Positions 1 through 11,755 of a stretch of DNA of 64,000 nucleotides are shown in pieces (the first letter of the stretch is position 1; each line of letters starts with the position of its first letter). The notes under the pieces were generated by a model. The model searched no databases. It saw only the letters and a program-made list of their open reading frames with translations, and had not been told where the DNA came from. Location of the stretch: assembly GCA_033557465.1 (NCBI GenBank), contig CM066031.1, positions 1,065,078,444 to 1,065,142,443 of the forward strand, given 5' to 3'. The stretch is from Ichthyophis bannanicus. Taxonomy: Eukaryota > Chordata > Amphibia > Gymnophiona > Ichthyophiidae. Made by a program: the position numbers and the translations under genes.

Positions 1-140
1 GAGTATAGTGTGCAGTTCTGGAGTCCACACCTTCAAAAGGACATACAGTAAATAGGATGGAGTCTGTGCAGAGTGTGGCTACTAAAATGGTTAGTGGTCT
101 TCATTATAAAGCATATGAGGACAGACTTAAGGATCTTAAT

Positions 141-424
141 TTTATTTATATTCTCTTATATACCGCGCTATTCTGCATCAGTGCGGTTTACATTGAACAA
201 ACTGAAATTACATTGAACAGGGCATAATAACTTGGAGATAACTATTTTACAGGGAACATGGGCTATGGAGGGTTACGTGGCTTGCCCAAGACCACAAGGA
301 GCACCTGTGGGACTAGAAACCCCAGTCCTTCCGGCCCAAGGTTGCTATCCTCTAGTGGGATTTGAACCCCCGACCTTCCGGCCTGAAGTACCTTGCCCCA
401 ACCACTAGGCTACTCCTCCACTCC
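141..424 (-). mobile_element. tRNA-headed CORE-type SINE with L2-type tail (copy SINE-1)
   Basis: Read on the minus strand, it opens with GGAGTAGCCTAGTGGTT (box A-like TRGCNNAGYGG) and has a box B GGGTTCAAATCC, as in tRNA-derived pol III promoters. A central segment CTTGGGCAAGCCAC resembles the CORE domain of MIR-like SINEs. The tail ends in a GCGCGGTATATAAGAGAATATAAATAAA-like stretch shared with the L2 at 54.0 kb. It is inserted in CR1-A. A near-identical full copy lies at 62234-62520. Confidence 0.85.
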
Positions 425-466
425 AATATGTGGAGGAGTAGCCTAGGAGTAATGTGGAGGAGTAAT
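425..466 (+). repeat. Two short SINE-head fragments facing SINE-1
   Basis: Directly beside the 5' end of the minus-strand SINE, the plus strand carries GTGGAGGAGTAGCCTAGGAG and then a second GTGGAGGAGTAAT. Both match the SINE head in opposite orientation, so positions 402-419 and 430-447 can fold back on each other. The CR1 sequence resumes after them at ATACGTACACC. Confidence 0.7.
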
Positions 467-831
467 ACGTACACCTTAGAGGAAAGGCAGTATAGAGGTG
501 ATATGATTGAGATGTTTAAATACCTCTGTGGCATAAATGCACAGGGGGAGAGCATCTTGATTGAAAGCAAGTTCTGCTACGAGGGGACATAGGATGAGGG
601 TGAAAGGGGATAGACTCAGAAGTAATATGCAGAAATATTTCTTTACGGAAAGAGTGGTAGATGCGTGGAATAGTCTCCCAGTGGAGGTGGTAGAGATGAG
701 GACAGTATCTGAATTCAAACAAGCATGGGACAAACACAGAGGATCTCTAAAGGAAAAAAGGGGACTATTGTAGTGATAGGGAAGGGCAGACTAGATAGAA
801 ACATGACGGCAGAAAGAGACCACAGCGTATG

Positions 832-2111
832 TTTCACTTATTCGGTTAGCGGACTGAAAATCACTGCTAACCAGATAAGTGCTGAAATTGCCCTTGCTTC
901 GCTTACAGACCACCCCGACGTTCTCTGGACAGTACCGGGGCGATTAGAAAGGACATTCAGCGACACCGTCCAAATAGTGCTGCTGAATCTCCCTCTCAGC
1001 GGGGTTTAACTGGTTAGCCGGTCCTGCTGACTCAAACCCTTTTGAATATATACTCCTGAGTTTTCAAAAGGCAACAAAAATGTAAACGTGATGTCTTCAA
1101 GTTTGGAAAAAGGAGCAGTGCAGATACAAAGCGGCAGTGTCTCTTGCCATTATTATGAAGTGACAGTTGACTTTCCAGCTTCCCCTACATTGTTCTGTCC
1201 CAGCTGGTGCTCAGAGTTGTGCACTTGGCACCTTCATGCCCTTATTTGTAAATCGCATAATTCCCATTGTTCCTTACTAGGGCCAGCCCCAGAGTTGGTG
1301 TAGGCACCCTCGGCAAACGTTTAGCTTTTACCCCCTCCCCCCCCCATGAAAATCTATTGTTTAGCTTTGAATGCCCTGCTCTTTGCCACCCTCCTCCCAC
1401 CCCCTCAGAAGCCTAGTTTGCCTGATGACTGGGCCGGGCCTGTTCCTTCCAAGTGAAGCACTATAGAAGTGTTCTGTGAATATTCATGGCCTTCGCATAT
1501 TGACACAGTTCTACTGTTCCTCCAAGTGGTTTGCTCTCAGCGCAGCAGCTGTACTTCCTTGCAGAGGATTCATTTAATTCTGATTTCCTCTCCTGATATT
1601 TGCTTTGGAGATTTTTATGTTTATTTGCTAAAGCTGACTAGATCTTGGCACCGTACAGATTGTAATATTACGTACATCTCCTCAGCGTTGCTCAAAACAA
1701 TCTGGCTAGAATTTCAAGGGAAACAAGGAGCAGGCGGTGAGGACAGCTCCATCTCACATTCTGGAGGAAGGAGGCTGTGGTTTGCAAATAGATAGGTGTC
1801 AGGACATTCCATTTTAGCCCATGTCATTTCAGAGGGAAATTAGTCTTGATGTTTCACAGCTGTCAGGTTTACATCTCCTTTAGCAAGCAATTAAAAAGTG
1901 GCTTCATTTTCCCCTTTGGAGTAGAAAAGGAAAGGGAGGAGGAAGAATTTTGTTTGTTTTGTATATAACCCATTAATGATATACATCTTACCTAGGCATT
2001 ATAAATTGTTATACTCTGCAGTCACAGCAGAATATTACATAGCTCCTGAAATCTTAAGGGGATAAAACCTAAGAAGCTTTGCAGTTGAATGGAATATCTC
2101 CAGCGAACACT
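832..2111. other. No gene recognised; possible MITE remnant at 832-1060
   Basis: About 27 bases at 800-830 match the reversed 3' end of a CR1 (AAACATGACGGCAGAAAGA). The following 230 bases have the GATAAGTGCTGAA / ...TTGAATAT style seen in other MITE-like pieces of this window, but clear termini are absent. The remainder up to 2.1 kb contains only short uninformative frames and a poly-C run near 1340. Confidence 0.4.
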
Positions 2112-2432
2112 GGGGCTTATTTACTGAACCACGTGTGGTGTTGAACACTGGTTTTCATGCATGTTAACTGTTCATGCAGAGCTCAAAAATAGTGGGCAGT
2201 GTGTGTTAAGTGCTGCATTTAAACACCTAATGTGAAAATTCTTATTATGAGATGGGAAAGAGGTGTCATTGATTTGTAATAACTGCCCCATGTTAGTGAT
2301 ATGGCTGCATTCTCCCAAGTGCCAGGAAGGTCCCTAACAATTAGCACTGAGCTTTTACAGCTACTGCGGGCTAACCTTTGCGGTTAATGTATGTTCATTG
2401 AAAAACCTTGTTGTGGTTTAGTAAATAGGAAC
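2112..2432. mobile_element. MITE-like element with inverted termini
   Basis: The left end reads CTTATTTACTGAACCACGTG and the right end is its imperfect complement (CTTGTTGTGGTTTAGTAAATAG). About 320 bases lie between the ends and there is no coding capacity. No convincing target duplication is visible, so the superfamily is left open. Confidence 0.5.
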
Positions 2433-2514
2433 TATTATTAGATAACGTCTCAAAAACACCATTTCCTTTTCTGTTATACTTCATCAGTGTGGACCATTAT
2501 GGAATAGCAGTACT

Positions 2515-2650
2515 TACTACTACTACTACTGAACATTTGTATTGCACTACAAAACTTACATAGCGCTGCACAGACATATGTAAAAGACAGTCCCTGCTCA
2601 TTAGAGCTTACAGGCTAGTCAAAACAGACAACAGTAGCTGTGGGCATGGG
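2515..2650 (-). mobile_element. L2-type LINE 3' tail fragment
   Basis: A TACTACTACTACT microsatellite is followed by GAACATTTGTATTGCAC, then GCGCTGCACAGACAT and a CCCTGCTCATTAGAGCTTACA block. The same order occurs at 21728-21850 at the 3' end of the L2 copy there. Only the 3' untranslated tail is present. Confidence 0.75.
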
Positions 2651-5566
2651 ATACATCTAGGGGAATGGTAAGGAAACACTTGCTAGGGTTGAATATATTT
2701 TGCAGTTTCTGTGTGGACCCATTCTGCTTCCCCTTCTCTCCTACCAGGGCTGGCCCTAGGGTTGGTTAAAGGCATTGGTCGATCTCAGCTACTGTAGTTC
2801 TCCCATGATTGCAAGCTCTTGCTAGGGTTTAGGAGCATTTTTCCCTATTGTCTAGATACAAATGGTTCTCCAGCTTGTGGAGCCTGTATGAAACTCTTTC
2901 CAAAATGTTCATCAAGGCCTTGCCAGGGCATGCAACTGTGCTGAACTACCTTCGGTAATTCTAATACATAGACTGTAGGAAGCAGGCTGGATTTAGAAAT
3001 AGCAACTGCCTCCAAGAGTAACGTATGTTAGCTGCCAGAGCATTGCCACCACGTCTGTGTCTTAATCCAGGCTAGTGCTGCTGTCCTGTTCAATGGCTTT
3101 GTCCTCAAGCAGTGGCAGCATCTAATCGGCTGGAAAAATTTAGCATGGGCTCTGTGAGGCCTCGTGCTCTGCCAGGCTCTGCCATGCCTCTAGTGCAGGC
3201 CTTCCACTAGGCTGTCTTGGTATCTGCCCAAGGCGGCATGAATCCGGGCTGCCACTGGCACCAGCTTGACAGTTCTCAGCAACTCTAAATTGAAGTGAAA
3301 GCGATGGACACGGGGCCTTGAACAGATGAATGCTTTCAAGGCCTGGCACATCCTATCCCCTCCAGTTAACAGGAAGTTCAGGGGGACGGGATGTGGCCTA
3401 CCTTGAGCGCACTGGCTGCTTTCGCTTTGTTTTAGATTTGGCCTTGTGGAGGGTGGTGGTAGTGGCAGCAGCAGCAGCACAGCTCAGGTAAGAACCAAAG
3501 AAAAGTTATGCTGGATACCTGAAGGGGGAGGTTAGAGAAAGGCAGATGGACACCTGAAAGGAGGAGGGGCTAGGGAAGGGGAAATGCTAGACACCAGAAG
3601 GAGGGAGGCAGGACCTTAAGCCACCCTGAGGGATGGGACCATGTGCCAGAAAGTTCACCTAGGCTATGGGATACTCTTGAGCTGACCGTGTGTGCCCCAT
3701 CCCCTTGTCTCACATGTCCAGGAGCAGGGAGCAGGTTATTAGAAGGCCTGTGAGAGTCTGAGGGCTCACAGACCCCATGTTGAATTTTTGGAGTGAATCT
3801 GCTGCTGCTTGGAGACTTGTCGACAGAACAGAGGGTTAGGTAAGGAGGACACCAGGAGAGGGCAGGTTTGGGGGAACAATGGTGCAAAACCTCATCCTCT
3901 TCCCCTCCCCCAACCTCATTGCCTATGGATGCCCATGATGGAAATTATGCCCTGGTAGGAAGAGAAACACCACGAATCATCTTGAGTCTTATAAAGCTCT
4001 TAGGTATATAGAGTCATTAGATAGCACATTCCCTAATGGTATAGGCTGGATGAAGAGCACCCAAACGTTCTGTTGGTGACTCAAAGAGATTCTTTGCACT
4101 GAGCCAACACAAAACCAATCAAGCACTCAACCTGAAGAAGCACTGTTTGACTATCTTTCAGGCAAAATGTTCAATCATATATCTAAACTGTGGCACTGAA
4201 TATATTATGGTACTATTTGCAGGAGCAGGAAAATGTATCCCAGCGTTATGATTGAATTCCACAAAAGGGGTCTGTACAACCTGTCCTGTTGACAGAATCT
4301 AATTTGCTAAAAGAAAAACAATTTCTACCTTAGACAAAGCTATGGTTGGCAACTCAAATTTGTCAACCCAAATGAGACATCAGCCCCACAAGCCACCTGG
4401 ACCCTATTCCCCCTCCTATCCTCCTCGCATATCCCATGCTCTAAGATGGGGAGAGCCAGTGGGGGTCTGGAGGCAGCGGGATCTGGGCGGAGCAGGAACG
4501 GGCCAGTTTGGCAGCACGTACAAGGCCAATTCAGGTCACCGCCCAATATGTGCTGCCGGGGACCAGTGGGGACATGTTGTTTATACCGCCTCAAAGGTGG
4601 TATAAGCAGCACCAAACCCAGCGATCAGGCCCAGGGATCCCCCCCCCCCCCGGGGCTAGGGCTGGGTATAGGGGGTCCCCACCACCTGATCCAGGCCCTG
4701 GCTGGCCAGCTCTGGGTTGGGTGGCATGGAAGAGGGAGAGCCAAGCCGCAGCGGCCAAGGGAGTCTGCGGGGCAGGGGAATGCTGGGCCGTCCACGACAC
4801 AGATTCCGGATTCATAGGAATGTTTTGTTCCTGCAGTCCAGAATCGGGTCCAAACAAATCCATCTTGCCTGGGGTTGTCCGGATGGCCCGGACATGCCCC
4901 TATAGGAATCGGGCTCCACGTCTCCAAAAGGGTTAGTTTTGCCCATATGATGACAGTAATGAAACTCGCTGCTAAGCCAGGGTATGTGGAGTACGATCTC
5001 AGTCTCTCAGATTTACTGTTAAAGCTCACTGCAGCACTTGCACGCACTACAGACGGCTTCCTGCTAGAGTAGCTTCTGAGTGCATAGCAGAATATGGATA
5101 GAAAACTCAAATGCTCTTAATGTGTGCATCATCAACAGTTTGCAAAAAAAAAAGTAAGGAAACCAAACTCTAGGTGCCACTGGATACCAAATGCCGAGCT
5201 GGTTCTAACTTCATGCAAGATTTATTAATTGGATGTCTTTCTGCACCATTAATTCATGTCATTCTTGAAAACTGAAATCAGTTCATTCGTCTTGTGATTT
5301 AAATTCTCCAGTAAGCGTATTTATCCTGGCAGTGAGAGCAACAGACTTAGCTCTCATTGCCTCTGGCAAATTTGCAGAGCCTTATACTGATTTAAGTGTA
5401 TAACAGGAAAGACAAGCATATTATTATGCTATTGTGGTCTCAGCACTGTAAATCAGAGTCTGTCAGTGTTTCCATTGTAATCCCCAATTTTTAAGCTTTT
5501 GTAATTTGACCAACAATCTATTTAAGAATGCATTTAGCAAGTAGTATTTCAGCTTAGAAATAGTGC
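2651..5566. other. No gene recognised; GC-rich block at 4360-4935
   Basis: Positions 3464-3480 hold a short CAG-type trinucleotide run. The block 4360-4935 is GC-rich with several overlapping Pro/Gly-rich frames on both strands. None has a recognisable domain, and the signal looks compositional. A short hairpin TTATACCGCCTC / GAGGTGGTATAA-like sits near 4580-4604. Confidence 0.45.
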
Positions 5567-6012
5567 TTAGGAGCCTTTTTACTAAAGTGTGCTAAGCAGT
5601 TAACGTTGTAACTGTCGGCACAGGGCCTAGTAACTGTTACCGTGTAGATACAACAACTACTGTACGCTAATTCCCGCTGTAACTGCAAATTGAGCAATGG
5701 GGTGGGGAATGGGCAAGTTAGTGGCAGAAAGTGGGCGTGGGAAGCACACTGTGGAAGCATATATCACATGCCGTCAATGTTGCGGTTGGCATGGGTGCAC
5801 CTAGTGGTACTTCAATGGGTAGCGTTAAGTGCACCCACGATAACCATAAATGCCGGTGCTGTGCGTTAGGATATAGTTCTGTGTGGCAATTATCGGGAAC
5901 ATGCCAAACATGCCACCAATTAGCGCATAATTGTTGCACTTAACATGTTAGTTTAGCGCTAAACGTGTGGTAAATGCAAAATCCTACTGCACTTCAGTAA
6001 AGGGGCCCCTTA
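5567..6012. mobile_element. Harbinger-like MITE flanked by TTA
   Basis: The left terminus GGAGCCTTTTTACTAAAGTG and the right terminus (complement GGGGCCCCTTTACTGAAGTG) form imperfect inverted repeats. The element is flanked by TTA at 5567-5569 and 6010-6012. A 3-bp TWA target duplication is characteristic of PIF/Harbinger insertions. The interior is about 440 bases with no coding frame of substance. A related partial copy begins near 19451. Confidence 0.65.
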
Positions 6013-6059
6013 CTTTTCATAAATGTCAAAAAATAAAAAAGCATGCTTGACATATTTTG

Positions 6060-6423
6060 AGGGTAATTTTAAAAGTCATTCCCCCATGTAACATAGCATG
6101 CAGAAATAAACTTTTAATTGCCCCAAATATATGTGCATAAACTTAAGAGCACACATCCTGTATGTACATAAATGTACTGATGTGGCCTGAGGCATTCCTG
6201 GGGGTGAGATTGAGGAGGATTGGCGTTTATGCACACACTTTCTAAAACAGGCATGCATATGTGTAAAATAAGCCAGGAAATGTGTGTGTACTACGCAACA
6301 GGTGCAATGGTGTGTATGTATGCTTTGTGGGGTAATTTTCAAAGAGAAACTATACACATACTTCCCCTCAAACTCATGTACACACCTGCCACACAAATTA
6401 GGTGACGGCTATAAGATTACCCT
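6060..6423. mobile_element. MITE-like element with AGGGTAAT termini
   Basis: It begins AGGGTAATTTTAAAA and ends ATAAGATTACCCTT, so the ends are inverted copies over about 12 bases. The interior is rich in TGTGTGTA/TACATA-type runs. An element with the same ends lies at 18873-19259. Target duplication is unclear. Confidence 0.5.
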
Positions 6424-8346
6424 TCCTGTAAACTACATGGCGCAAAATAAATGCCAGTTTATTTTAGCCTAGCTTCCTGTAGGAAATGAGCCTTATAAAT
6501 TCATCATGTTCAGGGATCCAAAATTTCCTCCAGGTCCCCTCTTCCCCCATTCAGTTTCTTTGCTTCTGATTGCGCATCCTCCTGACCCCATCCTGATGAA
6601 GTGTGCACATCTGTTCTTCAAGTGACACTCCCCTTCCCTACCGCCATTCCACTACAGCCCACCCAAATGTTGCTCTCTCTCCTCCAATTCCATCCGTACC
6701 TTTTCTCTTCCCTCGCTCTCTTCTTCCCCTTCCTCCAACTTTCAATCATATGCGAGGGTCTCACTAATAAAGAGGGCTGCAGCCCTTGTATATATTTAAA
6801 ATTGACCGATAGAGACTTACCCCTTTTAGAGGTTTCTGCCTTTAAGAACACAAATCCTGGTGCTTGCAACAAGCTTTGGGAACTACAAACCTGAGCATAC
6901 AGACTGCTAACAGCAAAATCCAAGGTGGATTACAATGAGCAAACTATCAGAACTGCCAGGAAGTCTTAGACTGATTTTTTAGTCGGCAACGGAAATTGAC
7001 TCTTGCATCAGATTGCAGCCCTTTATGGTTGGTTGAAACTTCCTGATTTTTATTTGAATTGAGGGAGTCAGTTGCTATCTAACTGGCCTTGGTCTAGGTA
7101 GCAGTGAAGAACTGCACCTGCTTTGGGAAAGACAAGCCTGGGAGCTGGGCTTTAGCTCTCATCGGAGTTCCAAACCTTGGACTAAGACTTAAAAAAAGAG
7201 CAAGGATTTATTCTACCCCAGCTCTGGGTCAGAGTTCAGAAGGAAAAGATGTTGCATTTCCTGAGAACCCTGCAACTTCAAGGTTTCTTCGGGAAAGGTT
7301 GAGCCTTGAAATTGCCAGATACCAAATTAAATTGCCAACCAAATAAGATCTAAACTAAATAAGCATGATTTGTCTTAGCAGGAAAAGGCACCAATGGTTT
7401 GAATGGGACTGGCCTGTATCCAGATCCGAACAGAACCTATAGTGCTTGTGCAACATTCTCAAGGATCATTGGTTTTCAGTTACTAAATTGGCTACATTTA
7501 GCTTCCTTAGAAAAACTATCTTGGTTTCTGTTGTCAGCCAGCAGTGCAAACTTAATTTACAGATTTTATCTTATTTACCTTAATGGCTGATTGATTCTGG
7601 AAGATACAGAAATTAAAGCATTAAATAACAATATTTGGTTTGCTTTGATAAATATCTGTATTTGGTTTTCACTTTGTGAGATGTTTCTTGTTCATGATAG
7701 TAAAGGAATATATTTGGATCAAATCGGTATCCACTATTTCATTTAGAGTTAACCAATCTCACTACATGGGATACCTTTGAACCCTATAAAATGTCCAGGG
7801 ACTGGGGCACATATCTAAGAACCAAAAATTTCGAGCCTCCTGAAGGTGTCTCAGGGCCTGTCTCCTATAGGTTTTAAGCAGCTGCAGGGCAGAAAAGACA
7901 GCCCCGGGTTAGACACATAATGCTTCTGCCAGGTCGATATGGGTAAAGAGAATCCTATTCCCACTAGTTCTCTCTCTCCTTTTCTTTCACAGTCTTCTCT
8001 CTATCTCTATGCTCCTCACATTCTTTCTCCTGACACCTTTGTTGGCTGTTTTTACTTTACTTCCAGGCCTAAATTATCTGAAAACTCCTCCTTCCACTTT
8101 TAGTGACCTAGTTTGGGTCAACGTTTCAATTTCTTCTTTCTGAGCCCTGGGGGAGACTGATGATGCTTCCGTCACTACTCTTTCCGGGCTGTGATCGAGG
8201 ATGAAAATGGCACTATTTCTGCCTTCTTCTCTTGAGTCCTAGTTGTGACAAAGACACTGCCGCTTGTTCCTCGCCATTTACAGGCAAGAAAATCCACTCA
8301 TCCCAAACAGAGGCATCTTGCTGATGTCTACTGTATGTGTGCGTGT
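6424..8346. other. No gene recognised
   Basis: Short frames only. Pyrimidine-rich DNA occurs at 6520-6740. I see no motif, domain or RNA gene. Confidence 0.5.
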
Positions 8347-9099
8347 TAGGGTTGCCAACTTTTTCACCGAGAAAAACCCGACACCTGTGGCTCGCCATGC
8401 CCCACCCATTCTACGCCCCTAGCCCCACCCCTGCCCTGCCCCCAGTCCCACCCATGCTGCACTCCAGCCCCACCCACAAAAATTACCGAGGATAAGTGTA
8501 GGCTAACTCCCTTGGTCAGATAATAATTAAACTGGGAACCCCAAAAGCCAAACATGAAATGTACAACACTGGAGAAATAAAACTATAAAGTAATTTCCTC
8601 TTGCACTAAACAAAAACGCAAAGATGTTAGCAATACACACTTCCCAGACCAGACATATTCCAGTTAATAAATTCAAAATAAAAAGCATTTTTCTACCTTC
8701 TGTTTTGGAATTTTATTTTTCAGTTGCAATTGCTCCAGTCACTTTCTTCTGGTTTCTTCGTGTCTTCTGCGAGCTATCTATTTGTCCTTTCTTCTCTTTT
8801 AGATGTTTCCATTCTCTCTTTATATCTGCTTTAACATTTCCCTTTTGCTCTTTCCCCCATTTCTTTCCTTATTCCTATATCATCCACTCAAATTTCACCC
8901 TTCCATTCTCAATCCCCTCTTACTCTCCCAATACCCGGCACATCGTAGACTTTCCTTCCACACAAAATATCTTTTCCCCTCTCCATTCTCATTCCCCATC
9001 CCCATCCCCTTCCCCTTCTAGTCCTCCCCCCAAATCAGCTCCCTTATAGTTCTAGACCCACCCAGCATCCATTTCCTTCTAGTCCCATTCTCCCATGCC

Positions 9100-10210
9100 G
9101 CCATATCAGCCCATTTCCAATCCTATTCTAGCCCATCACCCATTTGCAGTCAAAGCTCCCCCATCAGCTCATTTCTAGTCCTATTCCAGCTCCTCATCAG
9201 CCCATTTCCAGTCCTAGCCCCACATATGCTCTTTTCCAGTTCCATTCCAGCCCCCCATCAGCCAATTTCCAATCCTAGCCCCCTCATCAGCCCCCTTCCA
9301 GTCCTACTCCAGCCCCCATCAGCCCATTTCCAGTCCTATTCCAGCTCTTCATCAGCCCATTTCCAGTCCTAGCCCTCCCATCACAGGCCATTTCCAGTCC
9401 TAGCCCCTCCCACCATCCCACCCTATTTCCAGTCCTAGGCCCCCCCCCCACCATCACAGCCCATTTGCAGTTCTAGCCCCTCATCACAGCCCATTTCCAG
9501 TCCAAGTCCCCCCCCCACCATCACAGCCCATTTGCAGTTCTAGCCCCTCATCACAGCCCATTTCCAGTCCAAGTCCCCCCCCAACCATCACAGCCCATTT
9601 GCAGTCCTAGCCCCCCTAATCACAGCCTATTTCCAGTCCAAGTTCCTCCTCCCCCCACCATAGCCCAATTCCAGTCCAGTTCCTCCCCATAGCACAATTC
9701 CATTGCAGCCCCCCCCCCCCCATAGCCCATTTCCAGTCCAGGCCCCCTCACAGCCCATTTCCAGTCCAGGTTTCCCCCCCCCATAGCTTATTTCCAGTCC
9801 AGGTCCCCCCCCCCCATAGCCCATTTCCAGTCCAGGTACACCCCCCATAGCCCAATTCCAGTCCAGAACCCCCCTCATAGCCTATTTCCAGTACAGGTTC
9901 CACCCCCCCCCCATAGCCCAATTCCAGTCCAGATCCCCCCAAAGCCTATTTCCAGTCCAGGTTCCACCCCCCCCCCCCATAGCCCAATTCCAGTCTAGGT
10001 TCCCCCCCCGATAGCCCAATTCCAGTCCAGATCAACCCCCAGAGCCGATTTCCAGTCCAGGTTCCACCCCCCCCCCCCCCATAGCCCAATTCCAGTCTAG
10101 GTTCCACCCCATATAGCCCATTTCCAGGCCTGGTACACCCCACAACCGCCCATCCAGTCCTTGGCCTCCCCTCCCCCCCCATCAAAGCCCATTTGTAGTC
10201 CTAGCCCCCC
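9100..10210. repeat. C-rich minisatellite, unit about 30-36 bp
   Basis: Reiterates CCCATTTCCAGTCCTAGCCC-type units separated by variable poly-C tracts. Before about 9640 the unit contains CATCACAGCCC; after that it changes to CATAGCCCATTTCCAGTCCAGG. It lies wholly inside the hAT-like element. Length differences come mostly from the poly-C runs. Confidence 0.85.
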
Positions 10211-10246
10211 CCCCCCCGACCAGCCCCACGGCTGTGAGGTGCTTCA

Positions 10247-10500
10247 GAGGGAGCCGGGGAAGCCCATGCGAGGCCCTGGCTCTCTCTGTACAACCGCCAG
10301 CGTCAAGATCTTTTCCTTCACGCTAGCGGTTGTTTCTGTGAAGCCGCGAATGCTGGGAAAGGTTAAAGGGCATTGCCTTTAACCTTTCCCAGCAATCGCG
10401 GCTTCACATAAACAGCCGCCAGCGTGAAGGAAAAAGATCTTCACGCTGGCGGTTGTACAGAGGGAGCCGGGGCCTCGCGCGGGCTTCCCTGGCTCCCTCC
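10247..10500. repeat. Large palindrome, arms about 125 bp
   Basis: 10247-10371 and 10377-10500 are near-complementary around a 5-base centre (GGTTAAAGGGCATTGCCTTTAACC). Each arm contains a smaller hairpin of its own (ACAACCGCCAGCGT with ACGCTAGCGGTTGT), so a branched cruciform is possible. A further hairpin built on TTTTGCTCTGGCC / GGCCAGAGCAAAA follows at 10528-10570. Confidence 0.85.
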
Positions 10501-10677
10501 CCCGCGGACTTTGGGAGAAAAGCTGTTTTTTTGCTCTGGCCACTCCCGATCTTGCGGCCAGAGCAAAAAACCGGCTTTTCAAGGGCCGGTTTCACATCTC
10601 TGCCGGCAGCCGGCCTGGCCATGGAAAAACCGGCCAGGTCGGCTGAATACCGGCCGGTTGGCAACCCTAGTGCGTGT

Positions 10678-11376
10678 GTGTGTTTGATTAATTTTGAATC
10701 ATTCATCCAGTTTAACTGAAATGTCTGCCAGAGATAAAGCACACCATGAGCCTCTGTTTATATGTTTCTTGCATCTTCAACACTTCTACCAATTTCCTCT
10801 GGATCAATATTCAGCTGGTGGAGCTTTCATATTAATTTAAGGGCCAACAGATATGTTCAGCACCTCTCTATGTTTAAGCAGCAGTGCTAAATATTTGTAT
10901 AATGTGGTCACCATGCAGGCACTAACTAGTTTAGTTTAGTCTTGCTGCTATCGAACAGGCTTAAAACAAATGGCTAAGGTTTCTGGATAAGGGCTGAGTA
11001 TCGCCTGCTATGCAGATCATGTTATAACCCTCCTACGCTCCACCCCATATTGTATGGATGGCATTAGGATATTCAGTTAGATTTTTGGCCCAGTGCTCTC
11101 TATAGAATTTTGGGAAATACACAGATCAAAATTACATGCTCAGTGTCATTATCATATTGAGCTGCTTGTGAGCTTTTTTGTTGTTTTATTGTGTTTTTAA
11201 AAAAAACTTTCAATAGTGAAGTGGGCCACTTCAGTTCTGTTGAATCTTAGGAAAGTCAGTCAAAGCACCTATGAAATCATCAAGCATTTTGAAAGCTGTC
11301 TTGCCATTGGCTGGCACTGAGCATTTTGAAAATTGCTCTGCCACTTTTAAGTGCTTGTGGTCAAAGAAAGAAACTA
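10678..11376. other. No gene recognised
   Basis: AT-rich DNA with no frame of note. A GTGCTAAATATTTG-type phrase near 10890 resembles other MITE remnants here, without definable ends. Confidence 0.45.
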
Positions 11377-11755
11377 GGGGCCCGATATTCAGCAGCAGTG
11401 CTCAGCGTGTTGTAAAACATCTGACCACCATGGTTGAAAGTAAAACCAGACATTCAGCTCCATCTGGTGCTAAATATCTGGTTTTGCTGCCAACCTGATT
11501 TGCTACCTAATTAGCACTGATAGTCAGCTACTAACCAGATAGTAAATCTGCATAAAGTTAGGCCAGCCATTGACCTGTCCTAAATTTACACAGTTTAGCT
11601 ATCCAGTTAGCTTTCAGAACAGTCCCGAGTCCACCCACAGACCGCCCCGGAATTAACCGGGTATTTGTATAGTGCTACTGAATATTGGGAATGCTGAGGT
11701 TTATGCAGTTTGTGGCTACTGTAAACCACATAAAGTCTTCTGAATATCAACCCTA
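11377..11755. mobile_element. MITE-like element with GATATTCAG termini
   Basis: Starts GGGGCCCGATATTCAGC and ends GCTTCTGAATATCAACCC-like, giving inverted ends, with TA on both outer sides. About 380 bases, non-coding. Similar GATATTCA ends occur at 14110-14463 and at 62628, where a satellite starts. Confidence 0.5.

Larger units (their letters stand above)
1..831 (+). mobile_element. CR1-clade LINE, 3' end of ORF2 and 3' UTR (copy CR1-A), split by a SINE
   Basis: This is the C-terminal end of a CR1-clade ORF2. The translation gives a 'VQFWSPHLQKD'-like start, then after the SINE a 'YTLEERQYRGDMIEM' block and, at 561-770, 'KYFFTERVVDAWNSLP' with a downstream 'EFKQAWDKHRGSL'. These are the conserved C-terminal blocks after the reverse transcriptase in CR1 elements. 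A second copy of the same subfamily lies at 58905-59802 and shows that the SINE at 141-424 interrupts a once continuous 'GATCTTAATATGTA' stretch. The element is truncated by the window start, and the frame is broken by the insertion and by stop codons. It is a dead copy. Confidence 0.85.
8347..10669. mobile_element. Non-autonomous hAT-like DNA transposon, 2.3 kb
   Basis: The two ends are TAGGGTTGCCAAC and its exact complement GTTGGCAACCCTA. They are flanked by a perfect 8-bp direct repeat GTGCGTGT (8339-8346 and 10670-10677). An 8-bp duplication with TAGGG/CAGGG-type ends is the hAT pattern. There is no transposase: the interior is a pyrimidine-rich stretch, a C-rich minisatellite (about 9100-10210) and a large palindrome (10247-10500). 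The repeated Gly/Trp/Asn-rich frames on the minus strand are readings of the minisatellite, not a protein gene. Confidence 0.8.

Noticed and set aside
3464..3480. CAG repeat as a coding polyglutamine tract
   Set aside because: Only about five imperfect units and no supporting open frame with gene-like context.
4446..5110. Overlapping 90-161 codon frames on both strands
   Set aside because: Long only because the region is GC-rich and stop-poor; no homology recognised, no splice or start context.
8624..9049. 141-codon Ser/Pro/Phe-rich frame
   Set aside because: It is a reading of pyrimidine-rich, repetitive DNA inside the hAT-like element, with no domain.
9627..10185. Gly/Trp/Asn-rich frames on the minus strand
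   Set aside because: Periodic translation of the C-rich minisatellite in all three frames, not a structural protein gene.
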